Assembly: GCA_029255685.2 (NCBI GenBank) | Contig: CM055318.2 | Span: forward strand, 17,117,001 to 17,181,000 | Reading direction: 5' to 3' | Source: Silene conica | Lineage: Eukaryota; Streptophyta; Magnoliopsida; Caryophyllales; Caryophyllaceae | Length of the DNA: 64,000 nt | Shown here: piece after piece, positions 1 through 11,232 of the stretch | How the letters are laid out: every line of letters starts with the position of its first letter | Numbering within the stretch: the stretch's first letter is position 1 | Made by a program: the position numbers and the translations under genes | Notes under the pieces: model-generated | The model's input: the letters and a program-made list of their open reading frames with translations, nothing else | The model's database searches: none | What the model was told of the DNA's origin: nothing

Positions 1-647
1 CGGGTTGAGTTGTGAGATGGATAACTTTTTGTAATTGCTTGGTTGTTTATGCATAATGGTGTTGTATTAGGTTGGTTTGGTATAGCGTCCAGATCCTTAT
101 GTTATGAACTGTGGAACAGTATATATACATACAATTATGTCAAAGAACTTGGAAGGTATGTACTGATGAGACTGAGTGCCCGTGAGTCTGGGACAAAGGC
201 CATGATTGAATTGTATTGAGTTTGAGATTGCAGTTCAGTATTTTATCGAGTTGTCGTATTCCTTGATCTTGACTCGTGGGTGAGTAGCTTAGAGTTTGAC
301 TCTCTAAGTGTTGAACAGTTCCTTTAAGGGAATATTTGACAATATCGGTATTGGAGTGAGATGAGGATTGGTCACTAGTACTGAGTTATGAGTTATGTGA
401 CCGTTGTGTCATATTGTGTTTATGGTCCAGTGTGACCTTGGTTATTGAGTTATATTTGGAGTTTGAAATCGAAATTGAAATGGAAGTGTTGATTTGCGGT
501 TTTATTCCGCCAGTTCACTCACCCCTTGTCTCTGGTCTTAGTTCGACGATGAGAATACGATACTTGGTTACTTGGAGTAAGATTCTGGGGGATAGAGTAA
601 TATGATGAGGTTACGGGGACGTAACCATGTTTTAAGGGGGATATGAT
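1..647 (+). mobile_element. 3' untranslated part of a Tekay-type Ty3 element (element W)
   Basis: No coding domain is visible in this stretch. It is T- and G-rich like the 3' non-coding end of the Tekay/del elements elsewhere in the window. It ends in a hairpin (609-626), a purine tract around 632-641 and an LTR-like start, TGTAAAATC, at 648. The short open frame at 414-605 has no recognisable domain and I do not regard it as a gene. The body of this element would lie to the left of the window. Confidence 0.45.
609..626 (+). other. Hairpin before polypurine tract, element W
   Basis: The arms GGTTAC and GTAACC enclose GGGGAC. The hairpin lies about 6 bases before a purine tract and 22 bases before an LTR start. 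The five other Tekay 3' ends in the window have the same layout with different arm sequences. Confidence 0.6.
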
Positions 648-832
648 TGTAAAATCTTAATGATTTTATAGTATGGTTAGTTGTTTTAACATGACTATTT
701 GGTATATGGTGATTGTTTATACTTGATAATCCTGATTAATTCGCTTGTGCATTTAATTGTGTTTCGCGAAGTATTCTTTAATTTATTTATACGTTAAACT
801 TTGGGGACAAAGTTTTCTTAACGAGGGTAGAA
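648..832 (+). mobile_element. LTR start fragment (W) joined to the 3' end of the next element
   Basis: The segment opens with TGTAAAATC directly after a purine tract, as a 3' LTR would. After about 150 bases it runs into another pre-PPT hairpin (796-815) and purine tract. It is therefore only the first part of an LTR, joined to the 3' end of another element. The junction point cannot be placed by eye. Confidence 0.4.
796..815 (+). other. Hairpin before polypurine tract, element X
   Basis: The arms AAACTTT and AAAGTTT pair perfectly around GGGGAC. An LTR start (TGTAATATTCC) follows at 833. Confidence 0.6.
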
Positions 833-853
833 TGTAATATTCCGTGTTTTAAA

Positions 854-887
<34 letters not shown>

Positions 888-1008
888 TTTTTTTATTTTT
901 AGCCTTGCATGTGGTATCACGTTTTGTGTTCGTTACACGCCTAGTGACCAGATTGTTGACCATGGGATGGTGAACTTCGGGACGAAGTTCATTTTAAGGA
1001 GGGAAGAC
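833..1008 (+). mobile_element. LTR start fragment (X) joined to the 3' end of the next element
   Basis: It opens with TGTAATATTCC after a purine tract. It contains a long T-run (about 857-900) and then reaches another hairpin (972-990) and purine tract. I suggest its continuation is the LTR end at 5296-6447, which is inference from the order of starts and ends. Confidence 0.45.
972..990 (+). other. Hairpin before polypurine tract, element Y
   Basis: The arms GAACTTC and GAAGTTC enclose GGGAC. A purine tract (about 995-1007) and an LTR start at 1009 follow. Confidence 0.65.
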
Positions 1009-1264
1009 TATAATACCCTGTATTTTCATAGGCCATAATAATGAGTTGTTTATTTATGTTTTTATCAAGATGGCGTATAATTATATAGTATTTGTTAGGC
1101 AATTGCCAGTTATTATTATTTGTTATAAGTACTTGTTAAATTATAAGTTGCGACTTATGAACGTGAATTAGTGTTATCATGTTTCGAGTCTATGTTGGGT
1201 ATGTTATATATGATATATGTGTGTGGTTGAACTTCGGGACGAAGTTCTTTTAAGGGGGAAAGAC
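1009..1264 (+). mobile_element. LTR start fragment (Y), joined to the 3' end of element Z
   Basis: The sequence TATAATACCC matches the TGTAATACC start of the neighbouring LTR except for the second base. About 220 bases later the pre-PPT hairpin (1229-1247) and purine tract of the next element appear. The probable remainder of this LTR is 3636-5295. Confidence 0.45.
1229..1247 (+). other. Hairpin before polypurine tract, element Z
   Basis: The arms GAACTTC and GAAGTTC enclose GGGAC, followed by TTTTAAGGGGGAAAGAC and the LTR start at 1265. Confidence 0.65.
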
Positions 1265-2974
1265 TGTAATACCTCGCTTTTTGATTTCTTTTATTTAAAT
1301 CGTTTAATTTATAAGCTTACTCGTACTCGTTTTATACGAGTTGTTGTGGTCTTAGATGGGACTCGAAAAAGGAACTTTGCCACCTCAACATAATATTAGT
1401 GATGTGTAGTTGTTGGGGTTCGAACCCAGGACCCATGGCAGCACGGCCATGGGCCTCGTTTTGCGAGCTTAAATAGCAGCCCATGAACACGTTTTCAGAA
1501 CTCTGCTTAAACCTAGGGCCTGCCGTCATTTGTATGGTGGCTCTACCTACCCTAAACCCTACTGAAACTCAAAGGAAATCACACCAAACCTTAGCCGCCA
1601 CAGTAGAGAAGGAGAGGAACCCAGCCACGGTGGGTGTTGACCGACGTAGGGTGGTTCGAATTAGTGAAGGATCTGGTATGTCCACCACCATTTCGTCACT
1701 TTCTGTTTTGCAGCATGATTTTGTCGTCTGTTTAAGAGGGGTTTTATGCATCTGACTCTTATTGTTTTTACATGGTTTTGAACTAGGAAGTATAAGGTTT
1801 GTATGTAGGCTATGGATGGAGGGTCGATGGCTGTCGTCGTTTTTTTTTAAGGTGTTTATTTTGGTGTCGGATCAAGGGTGGCAGAAATACGATAACAGGC
1901 ACCTTAGATGCATTCTTTTGTAATCGAATTTATTGTTAAGTCTATATGTTTTGATAGGGGTCTTTGCGTGTTGGGACAGGTGGTGGTAAGGGGTTACTCA
2001 TGGTGGTAACCTCGAGGTTCAGGGGTGGTTGGTCGTGGTGTTGCAGGGGTGGTTGATGGCGTGGTTAGAAGGGTGTTTTACAATCTGTTAGTACTCTGTT
2101 TATCTGCGTGTGCCACGGGGGTGTTGGGAGGTGATAATGTCGTGAACTAGGGGGAGGTTCTTGCGACGTTGTTGCCAAATCTGGGGTCTGGAGTCCGGGG
2201 GTGCTGGTGGTGGTCGAGTCTAGTGTCGGTCAGGTTTGGGTTAGCATCGAAGGGCAGTTGAAGTACCATGGTCAGGGGCAGTGAGTGAGAAACCAGGCCT
2301 GAACTGGGCCCTGGTTTGACTCGCTGGTGGCTGTCGAGTGGGTGGTTGGTGTTTGGGGAGGTAGCCGGTGGTTCTGGGGTCTAGCCAGGTGGTTGTCGGT
2401 GGTAGGGGGCAGGTGTTAGGTGGCTGTTCAAGGGGCTGTTTAGGGTCTTGTGTGGTGTCGCGGTAAAGGGTGGTCGTGGGCTGTTTTGTGTTAGAGTTTT
2501 TAGGTTCTTCTTTTTATCATTATTAATATTATTATTATGTTGTTATTAATAAGTTTATATTGTATATATGGTAAGAATATTTTCCTTGATATGGTTTTAA
2601 TGAGTGTTTGCATAGTTTGAATTTCAAACCAAAGTTACTATTTTTAGAAGCTACTATATTTAGAAAGTTACTATTTTGGGTAACGCGGTTGTTGGGGAAC
2701 TTTCTAAATATAGGAAGTGTCTATAAATAGAAGGTGTACATGTACTACGAGAATTAGGAAGGTATTAATTAAAGTAATACGTATTTAGGTGGAAGTTTTC
2801 GTGTGGAGCATTTTTTTTAGAAGCCGTCGCGCAGTTATCTTTCTTCTACAGCTTTGAGGTAGGGGAATACTACATATATGAGATGTGTAATCTGTTATTG
2901 GTTGATATTAAGCATGTTCATGTATATTGTTATATGATTGGTGCATTGTGATATATAATTCTGTGATACGATAT

Positions 2975-3130
2975 GGTGCGGAGATAAAGGGTCTGTGTTT
3001 GGTGCGGAGATAAAGGGTCTGTGTTTGGTGCGGAGATAAAGGGTCTGTGTTTGGTGCGGAGATAAAGGGTCTGTGTTTGGTGCGGAGATAAAGGGTCTGT
3101 GTTTGGTGCGGAGATAAAGGGTCTGTGTTA
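2975..3130 (+). repeat. 26-bp minisatellite, six copies, in the LTR of element Z
   Basis: The unit GGTGCGGAGATAAAGGGTCT plus GTGTTT is repeated six times almost without change. Confidence 0.95.
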
Positions 3131-3155
3131 TGGTGTGGAGTATATTGGGTCTTGT

Positions 3156-3260
3156 GATCGGTGCGGAGTTTATTTGGTGTTGGATCGGTGCGGAATTTAT
3201 TTTGGTGTTGGATCGGTGCGGAGTTTACTTGGCGTTGGATCGGTGCGGAGTTTATTATAT
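3156..3260 (+). repeat. About 27-bp imperfect minisatellite, about four copies
   Basis: Units built around GATCGGTGCGGAGTTTA and TTGGTGTTG follow directly after the 26-bp array and share the GGTGCGGAG core with it. They probably arose by divergence of the same unit. Confidence 0.85.
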
Positions 3261-3635
3261 TGTTGTCTTATTTATCTTTCTACTCAACCTCGCGGTTGAC
3301 CCTGTGTATTCGTGTACATCTACGATGATCCGGAATGGGGAGTAGATTTTACAGGTCAGTGACAGACGGACCAAGAGCTTGGGCATGGAGAGAGACATGG
3401 CATGGACCTACTTAGAGTTAGATCACATTTAGACATCGTCAGTTGTACTTTCATTTTATCAAGTTTGGAACTCGTAAATGTTGTAATACCAAGTTCAAAT
3501 TTAATCAGTATTTATATAAATTATCTTTGGTTTGTTTACCTTGTTATTCACTACCTCGGATATTCCGGGATGGTAACAGTCCTATTTATTTGAGAATGTC
3601 TTGCTAAAGGCTCTTAAATAAATGGGGGTGTTACA

Positions 3636-3889
3636 TTGTATGCGGGAAATTTAGAGCAGTTTTGTGGTGTCTGCCGTGGCTTATATTGTTGAATAAGAGG
3701 TGGAACAGGTGGCTGGTAGTGCAGAGTTGTGGTAGGGATCCTTCGTGATGGTTGTGGGTGGCTAGATTGGCGGTGATGTTGACAGGAAACGAGGTGTGAA
3801 GGTTGTGGTGGAGGCTGTCGTGTTTTGCTTTGGTCACGGTTGTGTTCTTATGCGTGTTTTGTCGATGTGTGTTTGGGTTTGCTGGCTGT

Positions 3890-3948
<59 letters not shown>

Positions 3949-5295
3949 GTTGTTGTTGTTAAGGTTACTAATACTACTATTATCATTATTATTATTATTA
4001 TTATTAGTTGTGTAATTAGTTTACATTTTGTTACTTAGCAATGTAATTAGTTTAACTAGTTTGTTATTCTATCTTATGACCGTATTTATTTAATTGACTG
4101 TATAAGCTATTTAATTAGTTACGATTTATATAGTTCGGTATACGTGTTTGTCAAATATATTTGATGTAATTATTAGTTATACATTTTATATCGCTCGTTA
4201 TTTAATTATTGTTAATAATTAGTGTTGAGACGGGTTGTACTCTCTATCTTTCGTACTATTTGAGCATGTAATTTTATATTAAAGAATAATTAGTATAAAT
4301 TATTTTATATTGTTCGAGTCGGATTTAGTACTCTCTATCTTGCGTGCTTTTGTATGAATTCATATAACTAATGTATACGAGTAGCTATATAAATTAATAA
4401 TGGTTATGAACATTGTGATAGTTAGTAATCGGATAATTTATATTGTAGGTGACGATTTTGAAGTGACAATATTCTGTTTACTTGCTGGCTTGCTTGCTTT
4501 TGGACTACATTGCTATCCAGGTAGGATACACTGTCACTATACTACTGTTATGTGTTATGAATGGATGTTGGGTGTATGATATGAATGATGAACATGAATG
4601 ATATGAGGATGGTATATGATTATGATGGATTATTATTACCGTTATATTCATAAGCACGATTATTATTATTGTTGCATTCATGAGCATGGCATATGCATTG
4701 GATACGGATTTGAGATGATGAGATATTATTGGCCCAGGCTAGTTCTGCAGGACTAGACCTGGTGACCTCAGCTGTTATGCTTGTGTTCGGCGACGGCCGA
4801 TTATAGTCTGTCGGGAGGTTCGGTATGGCTGGGTGTTACGGGTTTGAGATTGAGATTTGTGATTGAGATTGAGATTGAGCTCGAGCATATCATTGCATTT
4901 GCATATCATAATTGTTGCATTATAATTATTGTGTTACCCTACTCAACCGCGTGGTTGACAGTGTATTCGTGTACACCTACGATGATCCGGAATGGGGAGT
5001 AGATTCTACAGGTCAGAGACAGATGAGCTAGGAGCTGGGGCAGGAATGTGAGATGCATACTTTGGACCGACTTAGAATTATATCACATTTAGAGAAGTCA
5101 TCAGTTGTATTTTCTTTCCTGTTATGTAGTAACTGTAATAACCAAGTTTTAAATTTTATCAGTTTTATATAAAGTACTTTGGTTGTTTTACTTTGTTATT
5201 CACTACCTTGGACATTCCGAGATTGTAACAGCTCTATTTATTTGAGAATGTCTTGCTAAAGGCTCTTAAATAAATGGGGGGGGGGGGGTGTTACA
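3636..5295 (+). mobile_element. 3' part of a related Tekay-type LTR (Y)
   Basis: It ends GGGGGTGTTACA like element Z's LTR. The last 370 bases are clearly homologous to 3270-3635, but the left end begins inside the LTR. This fits an older LTR interrupted by element Z, with its start at 1009. It contains a TTA microsatellite, scattered GATTGA repeats (about 4838-4885) and a G-run at about 5275-5288. The poly-isoleucine/leucine frames over 3796-4038 come from the microsatellite and are not genes. Confidence 0.55.
3891..3960 (+). repeat. TTA trinucleotide microsatellite
   Basis: There are about 19 TTA/ATT triplets in a row, followed by TTG triplets. A shorter run lies at about 3985-4008. Confidence 0.95.
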
Positions 5296-6447
5296 TGGGG
5301 GGTGGACTCGGTCAAGTGAGACCAACTCGACCGAATGAGACCAACTCGGTCGAGTAAGTCCAACTCGGCCGAGTGAGTCCTACATGGCCGAGTGCGTTGG
5401 TTTCAGTGGGCCTGTTTCCGCGTCAAAACTTAAATTAAACCTAATCCTTTTATTAGTGCCAGACCTCACAAACCTAAACTAAAAAGAATGAAGTTTCCCC
5501 ACCTCTTCTCCCTTTTCCCTGGAAACCCCCATGGATGCCAAAAGACTTTCACCGTCGAGTGGAACCGATCCGAGCCCCAACACCCATCACTACGATAGGT
5601 TATTTTGGTAAGTATTTCTCCCCCTAGTCCGACTTTTCCTTTACTCTGATAAAGGTGTTGAACAATAATATCTATGGTAGGGAGCCGCGGATGTCGTCTA
5701 GAGTCGTGTGAGAGATTCTTGGATGCTTGCGTCAGGTAGGTGATCCTACTCAGTCCAGTATGTGCATTGTATTGAATTGTATATCTCTATCATGATTGTA
5801 CTATACTATGATTTCTTTGTATGGTTGGTACCGGTGTTAGTGTTACCACATTGTTGGTGATGAGATGGAGGTTATGGAACACATGTGTGAGACCGTTGCG
5901 GGAAACGACTCTCACTCCTACGATCGCTCTTCGTGAGACCCACCATGGAGAGGATCTGCACATTAATGGTCTAGATACCCCTTGTCGCGAGCAATTGGGG
6001 AAATTGGCATAGGGCTAAAGCCACCGTGGATGTCGTGACGGTGATAACAGTGATAGTGTGAATAGTGTATGTGTTGTGCTTTAGCATCGTATCCGTCTTA
6101 TTATTCAGTTGTTGACGCTTGTTGTTGTTTTACTGTGATGATCCATGTAATGGTGAGCAGAGTTTCAGATTCGCAGATGAGTTTTGCTTGCTGGCTTGGG
6201 AGGAGTGGTCACCACAGTTTTGTAGATTCCATGAGTCTTAGCTTCCACATAAACTTATAGTCATGAACTTTTGGTTTGTACTTGTTTTGGCAGACGGTTG
6301 TACTTTCACTTTTACACAGTTATACTTTGCTTATAATAAAGTGGTTAGGGTTGTTTATCTTATACTGTATCTCAGGAAACTGAGATGGCAATGTCCTCGC
6401 AGTCTAATGTTCATGTTTTAAAGGCCTTAGGCTATGAGGTTGTTACA
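5296..6447 (+). mobile_element. 3' part of a Tekay-type LTR (X)
   Basis: It ends GAGGTTGTTACA at 6447. It contains a palindrome array (5306-5400), a pyrimidine-rich leader (about 5500-5600) with a possible splice donor GGTAAGTAT near 5608, and the motif GGGAAACGACTCTCAC. That motif resembles GGGAAACCGGCTCTCC in element F. The motif GCACATTAATGGTCTAGA near 5960 recurs in the LTR at 56666-57385. No coding capacity was recognised. Confidence 0.5.
5306..5400 (+). repeat. 19-bp tandem array of ACTCGGTCGAGT-like near-palindromes
   Basis: Five units start at 5306, 5325, 5344, 5363 and 5382, exactly 19 bp apart. Each centres on a variant of ACTCGGTCGAGT. Confidence 0.85.
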
Positions 6448-7114
6448 TTCAACATGTGAGGTTACACAATCAACAAACCTAACATGCTCCTAACTCATTT
6501 ACAGCAAACAATCCATACACCAAACGTATTTAATTATCCTAAACACGTTTCTACAATCAAAGCCCAAAAATGTTAAGTTTATGATATAAACCGAGCTTTC
6601 CTCATCAAGGTTACATTTTTCGAGCTAATCTTCAAGCGAATATTCAATGATATACGAGTCCACCTCAAGGTCCTCGAGATCGCCTCATAAAACAACAAAA
6701 ACGAGCGAAAAATCAGAAACTACGAGTTTAGGGGAAAACAGCCCGTAATTCGACTGTCACGATTCTCGAAATTAAAGAGGCCAAAATAACAGGAACGATC
6801 CCAGAAACGCGTAGCCGCAGAAATTATCTCGATCGGATAAGTAATGAGTTCACAAAGTTGATTTTTGTGATAAATGTGGATTTAACAATGGAGGATGATA
6901 GTTACTTGGGGAAGAAGGTGAATAATTTGTGAGGAACCTTCCTTTGTTTTTCTTTTAAAAAAGAAGTGAGGTTGAAGCGGTTTTAAGTGGAATGTTCGAG
7001 AAATGAATCGGAAATGTTTGAGAACAACAATGTCAAGCGATACTTACATCTTAAGGATTATATCACCTTAAAAAGGAACTTGTACGATTTTTCTTAAATA
7101 TTAAGTTTACGAAA

Positions 7115-7118
<4 letters not shown>
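6448..7118 (-). mobile_element. Distal part of the 3' LTR of the minus-strand element D
   Basis: Read on the minus strand this resembles the Tekay LTR pattern of element F: a pyrimidine-rich leader followed by a GTGGACTCGTAT motif that parallels GTGGACTCTTACG in F. It ends at the right in a TA tract. The LTR resumes after that tract's partner, at 26656-26723, next to D's integrase end. The left edge abuts the end of the plus-strand LTR at 6447. No coding sequence is visible. Confidence 0.5.

Positions 7119-7189
<71 letters not shown>
7119..7189. repeat. TA microsatellite, left flank of the MITE
   Basis: About 70 bp of pure TA. Its partner lies at 26578-26655, with the MITE and everything nested in it between the two. 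Confidence 0.95.
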
Positions 7190-7193
<4 letters not shown>

Positions 7194-7469
7194 TGGGATC
7201 CTATGAGAACCACCAATATAATGAGAACCGTGAGAACTCTACCATACGGACTTTTTAAAAAAAATTAACGACATATTTGGATTCGGCATGGAATTTTATG
7301 GCTAGAGAACATATTTCTTGGTCTAGAAAATATATACTAGTGACGGAAATCGAGGCGAGATACGTATTATTAATTTTCATGCACCTACTACCGATTTTGA
7401 CGTATCTATCATTTTTCATGCACCTAGAACTCGTTTTAATGCACGTAGAGCCTATTATTTCATGCACCT

Positions 7470-9040
7470 TGATGCCCGTCATTGAGGGTACCAAAGATAA
7501 AATTTATAATTCCTAACTTTAACAATAGATAGTGAAAGTCAGGGTCGAACCACAAGGAGGTGGGGAATGTTTATTGTTGAATGTTAATGTTTAAAGGTAA
7601 CAAATTTGGGGGTTTGATTGGTTGATTACTAAGTCTAAGGCAAAGATTAAAATAAACAAATAATAAAAGATGATAATAAAATATAATAAAAGGGATGCTA
7701 GGATGTTTGGGTAATAAATAGCTAAGGTAAAATAAATCCTAAGGTCAACATGTATTGCAGTCGCGTAAGGGGGCGTAACATATCTTTTTAAGTCTATGCT
7801 ACCTAATAGCTCCTTTCGGCCTATGCTATTAGTTCCTAGGTCTCACAATTATTGGGTGTCAACAATAAGGGTGATTCCTAAATCCCAGGTCACATACCTT
7901 TCAGTCTTGAGTAACCTATCCGTCTTAAGGTGTAAACCAATGCCCTTCCCGTATCTTTCAATCTTGGGTAGGTCATTACTAACATCCTACAAGTCTCCTT
8001 ATGGTCTCATTGCAGGATATTATAATTGACAAGAAAAGACGAAATAAGAATACATACGCGGGTGGTCGACCGACCGGCTACTCCAGTCGGCCGACCACGG
8101 CCTCGGTCGACCGACCAGCTATTCCAGTCGGCCGACCGTGATCCTGCTACAAGTCGGTCTTTCGAATTTTATTTACCTACGCATATTCATCCCCTACATC
8201 CTAACATATGAAAATTAGCTACTCATGGTTGTTAAGACGATTATAAATTTAGGAATAAACATGGTAAATATAATAAATAATCTAAGCATGCAAGATTCAA
8301 TAAAGCTTGGGATTTCTATCTTAATTGAATGCAAAGGTAATAAGAACAATAATAAAAACTAGATTAAAGAGTAATTACCACAATTGGAATTAAGGCAGAA
8401 CGGAATAAACTTTATTGAATACTTGAGAATTCTTTGAATAAGATAAAAGATGAACTAGATGGTAAAAGATTGAATAAAAGATCCTAAGGGTTGATAATAG
8501 ATATCAAGCATACATATGAAAAAGCATATCTAACCCTAATCACAAGATTTGTTTATATAGGGTATAAAACTAAGAGTTTCCTAAAGACTCTAATTCTACT
8601 TTATTTCCGAAAAGAATCGTCTGGGCTTCCGCGAAGGTCGGCCGACCTACTATGTGGGTCGGTCGACCGCTTCGTTCTGGGCTTCTTTTATTTTTGGCCT
8701 TCCTTGAGATTTTGGACTTTATTAAAGTTCAGGCCTGGTCGGCCGACCCGTTTAGCTGGTCGGTCGACCGCCTCTGTATGGAAATCTTCGGATTTCTTCT
8801 TGTTTTGACTTTTGGCACTTGACTTTGACTCCAATTGACTTTCTATTTGTTCCTTAATTATGCAAAAGACTTGAGGATATGGATTTGGTGCTAAATCGTC
8901 TCTTTTCCGCATAAATCTGCAAAAGTGCATAAAAATACGAAAGTACACGATTGTTGGGAAATAAAGGCTAAAACATAGTAAATGAGCGACCAAATGCGTG
9001 TAAAAATAGATGAAAAACATCATAAAATAGACACGCATCA
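7470..9040 (-). repeat. 3' LTR of element A
   Basis: It is 1571 bp with terminal TGATGC/GCATCA. It contains paired GTCGAC/GGCCGACC near-palindromes at about 8066-8135, 8636-8670 and 8738-8772. The open frames inside it (for example 7796-8029 and 8491-8808) recur in all four LTR copies of this family and have no recognisable domain. Confidence 0.95.
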
Positions 9041-9668
9041 AATTCCCCAAACCAAACCCTTGCTTGCCCTCAAGCAAGAAATAGACTCGATCCTAACTAA
9101 TGGAACGATTTCAATCTCAGAGCGAAATTTACATGTTAGCCTAGACCAATACCAAGTACAAAATGAGAAAGTATATAAATCATGCAAACGAGTTATGGTG
9201 TTGTCAATACTTGCAAATATAGAGGCTATAGAGACTTTATACCATGGACTCTCGCGGTACGCTCGAGACACTCATGAAGCAAAGGGTGAGTATATGTAAA
9301 AGATAGAAAGAAGTACATTTGTCATGACACTCACCTAACTGCGACCCATGGAAACATGCCTGCAATCTAATATGAACAAGAATTCTACAACTTTGTAAAA
9401 CAAACTCATTAAGTGACTTGGATACATGCAATTGAGGTAATGAAAGATAAGTGAGGTAAAAGGTAAAAAGTGGTTAAGATGTTTTTGGACATGAGGGGTT
9501 AGTAGCCAAGCTAGTAAAACCGTTTCCCAACAACAAACTTCACACTTTTGATATTAAGAAAGTGCTCTTTTTGTAGCACAACTCTCACATTATATATAAG
9601 AAAGGACTCCCAAATATTTTGAATGAAGTACGGGAGTGATAACATATAAAAGAAAGGGATTTTGGAAC

Positions 9669-9699
<31 letters not shown>

Positions 9700-10251
9700 G
9701 AATCTGATGATGTCAGTTGGTCGGCCGACCTAAGGGTGAGGTCGGTCGATTGACTTCCTGTGTTTTCCGGTTTTATTTTTTTCGTTTTTCTTCTTTCTTT
9801 TTCTGAATTTTTCTTGTTCTTTTTCTTTTCTTTCTTTCTTTTCTTTTCTTTTCTCTTTGCTTAAGATAGCTTACAAACCAAGATACCTCAAGATAAACCA
9901 AAAACCACAAATACTAGCTTGGAAGGGTAGGCTGGGTATGGGATGTAGTTTTGGGGGAAATAAAAAGGCAATTTTGGCTATGTGAAGCTTATGGGTAAAT
10001 ACGAGAAAAGGGATCCCAAATGCACGTATCAAGACTCACAAAACAAGATAGTAAAACAAGTATATAGCAATTCAAGTTCATGTTTATGCATATTGATGTA
10101 ACATGTTCCAAGGGGAGTACTACTCACATCCTAGACAACTGGTTTAAGAATGAAACCAGGAATAAGGCTCTAAAACTTAGAATGTATAGTAGGTTGCCAA
10201 GGTATAAGTCAAGTCTCAAGAAAACAAGTTGACAAAAACTCGTAGATATGC
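9041..10251 (-). mobile_element. Non-coding spacer of element A, portion next to the 3' LTR
   Basis: No coding domain is seen. Next to the LTR, read on the minus strand, is a purine-rich tract ending GGTTTGGGGAATT, a plausible polypurine tract. A perfect CTTGCTTG/CAAGCAAG hairpin lies at 9059-9078. A T-run at about 9671-9699, one paired palindrome at about 9719-9752 and a pyrimidine-rich stretch at about 9775-9860 follow. The spacer is interrupted at TATGC by element F and resumes at 20898. It aligns along its length with 29016-30190 of element B. Confidence 0.8.
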
Positions 10252-10521
10252 TGTAACAGCCCATATTTTCGTAAAATCTAACTTAATCGTTTTTGAGTAT
10301 TTTACGTAATAAAATAATATTTTAATAACTCAACGGAAATAATTTATTTAAATATCGTAAAACATTTTTAATAGTTATCGAGATCCGCCTTAAGAACCTT
10401 AAGTTCTTAAGACGAATACAACTTGGCATAGTTAAATATCCGACTCAAGTATTCATTTCATAACCGTTTTAAATATCCGTAACCATTTAAGCAAGTCGGA
10501 AAGGACAACTCTCTTGTCTCT

Positions 10522-10528
10522 TTATAAA
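10522..10528 (+). promoter_or_regulatory. TATA box of the F LTR
   Basis: TTATAAA lies about 270 bp inside the LTR in a pyrimidine-rich context. The copy in the 3' LTR is at about 18180-18186. The predicted RNA start is about 30 bases downstream, which would make U3 short and the R-U5 leader very long. Confidence 0.6.
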
Positions 10529-10652
10529 CCCTTATGTCGACAAACTCATCCTCAACATTTCATTTCACTGTAACAATTTTCATCTCAAAACCTCCATAAA
10601 ACCCTTCCTTCTTTTCAAGCTTTCTTCATCATCCGTTCATCGAATCGCGAAA

Positions 10653-10789
10653 GTAAGTACATTTTCGGAATCCTCGTTCAATTTCCAAGACATCCATCAC
10701 TTTCGTTTTTCATTTTATCAACTTCGAAAAATAGGCTGTTTTGCCTTTAACTCGTTTTTAGTATTTTTAAATCGTTTTCTTGGTTGTAG
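10653..10789 (+). other. Possible intron in the F leader
   Basis: A strong donor (A|GTAAGTAC) and an acceptor preceded by pyrimidines (CTTGGTTGTAG|GAG) lie 137 bp apart, just downstream of the predicted RNA start. This is inference from splice-site consensus only. Confidence 0.35.
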
Positions 10790-11232
10790 GAGTTGGTCTT
10801 GACAATCCCGACGTGGACTCTTACGTGGTTGAGGAGGATCAATTGCCGGAATAAGCTTGAAGGTGACGATAATGAGATAACTCGGCCTTTATTGTGTATA
10901 TTAGCATGCTTGGTGTTTTTGATGTTTGTTCTTCTGATTTTATTCAAGTTCTATGATTATTGGACTTAGTATCATGATTAGGATGTTGTTTATGTGATGA
11001 ATTCATGATCCAAGATATGTTTATGTGCTCACAAGTTTAATTTCAGTTTTTCATATGTTAAGACGGATACTTGAAATTGATCGTTTGAGGATTGTGTTGG
11101 GATTTATGTGCTGTTAGGAAGTGGTATTTGGTGATTTGTAATGTTGGGAAAACAACACTTGTATCGATTCATGAGTTTCCGTGTTGAATTGTTGAGTTTT
11201 TCGAATGGCTGGAAACGCGATTTTCAGCGACA

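Larger units (their letters stand above)
1265..3635 (+). mobile_element. 3' LTR of a Tekay-type Ty3 element (element Z)
   Basis: It starts TGTAATACCTCG after a purine tract and ends GGGGGTGTTACA, giving an LTR of 2371 bp, in the size range of Tekay/del LTRs. It contains two minisatellites (2975-3130 and about 3156-3260). Its last 350 bases closely match the end of the LTR at 3636-5295: both share a TCAACC/GGTTGA hairpin, GATGATCCGGAATGGGG and the final AAGGCTCTTAAATAAATGGG. No coding domain is present, and the open frames at 1483-1755 and 3099-3345 are chance frames in G-rich repeats. Confidence 0.65.

Noticed and set aside
1395-1440. Possible tRNA-derived SINE (GGGTTCGAACCCC on the minus strand)
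   Set aside because: Only a B-box-like word is present. No A-box at proper spacing, no tRNA fold and no tail were seen, and it lies within an ordinary LTR.
3796-4038. Open frames of poly-isoleucine or poly-leucine
   Set aside because: They are translations of the TTA microsatellite in different frames.
8491-9299. Open frames of 77-129 residues in the LTRs of elements A and B
   Set aside because: They recur because the LTR is repeated four times. They overlap on both strands, cross LTR boundaries and show no domain.
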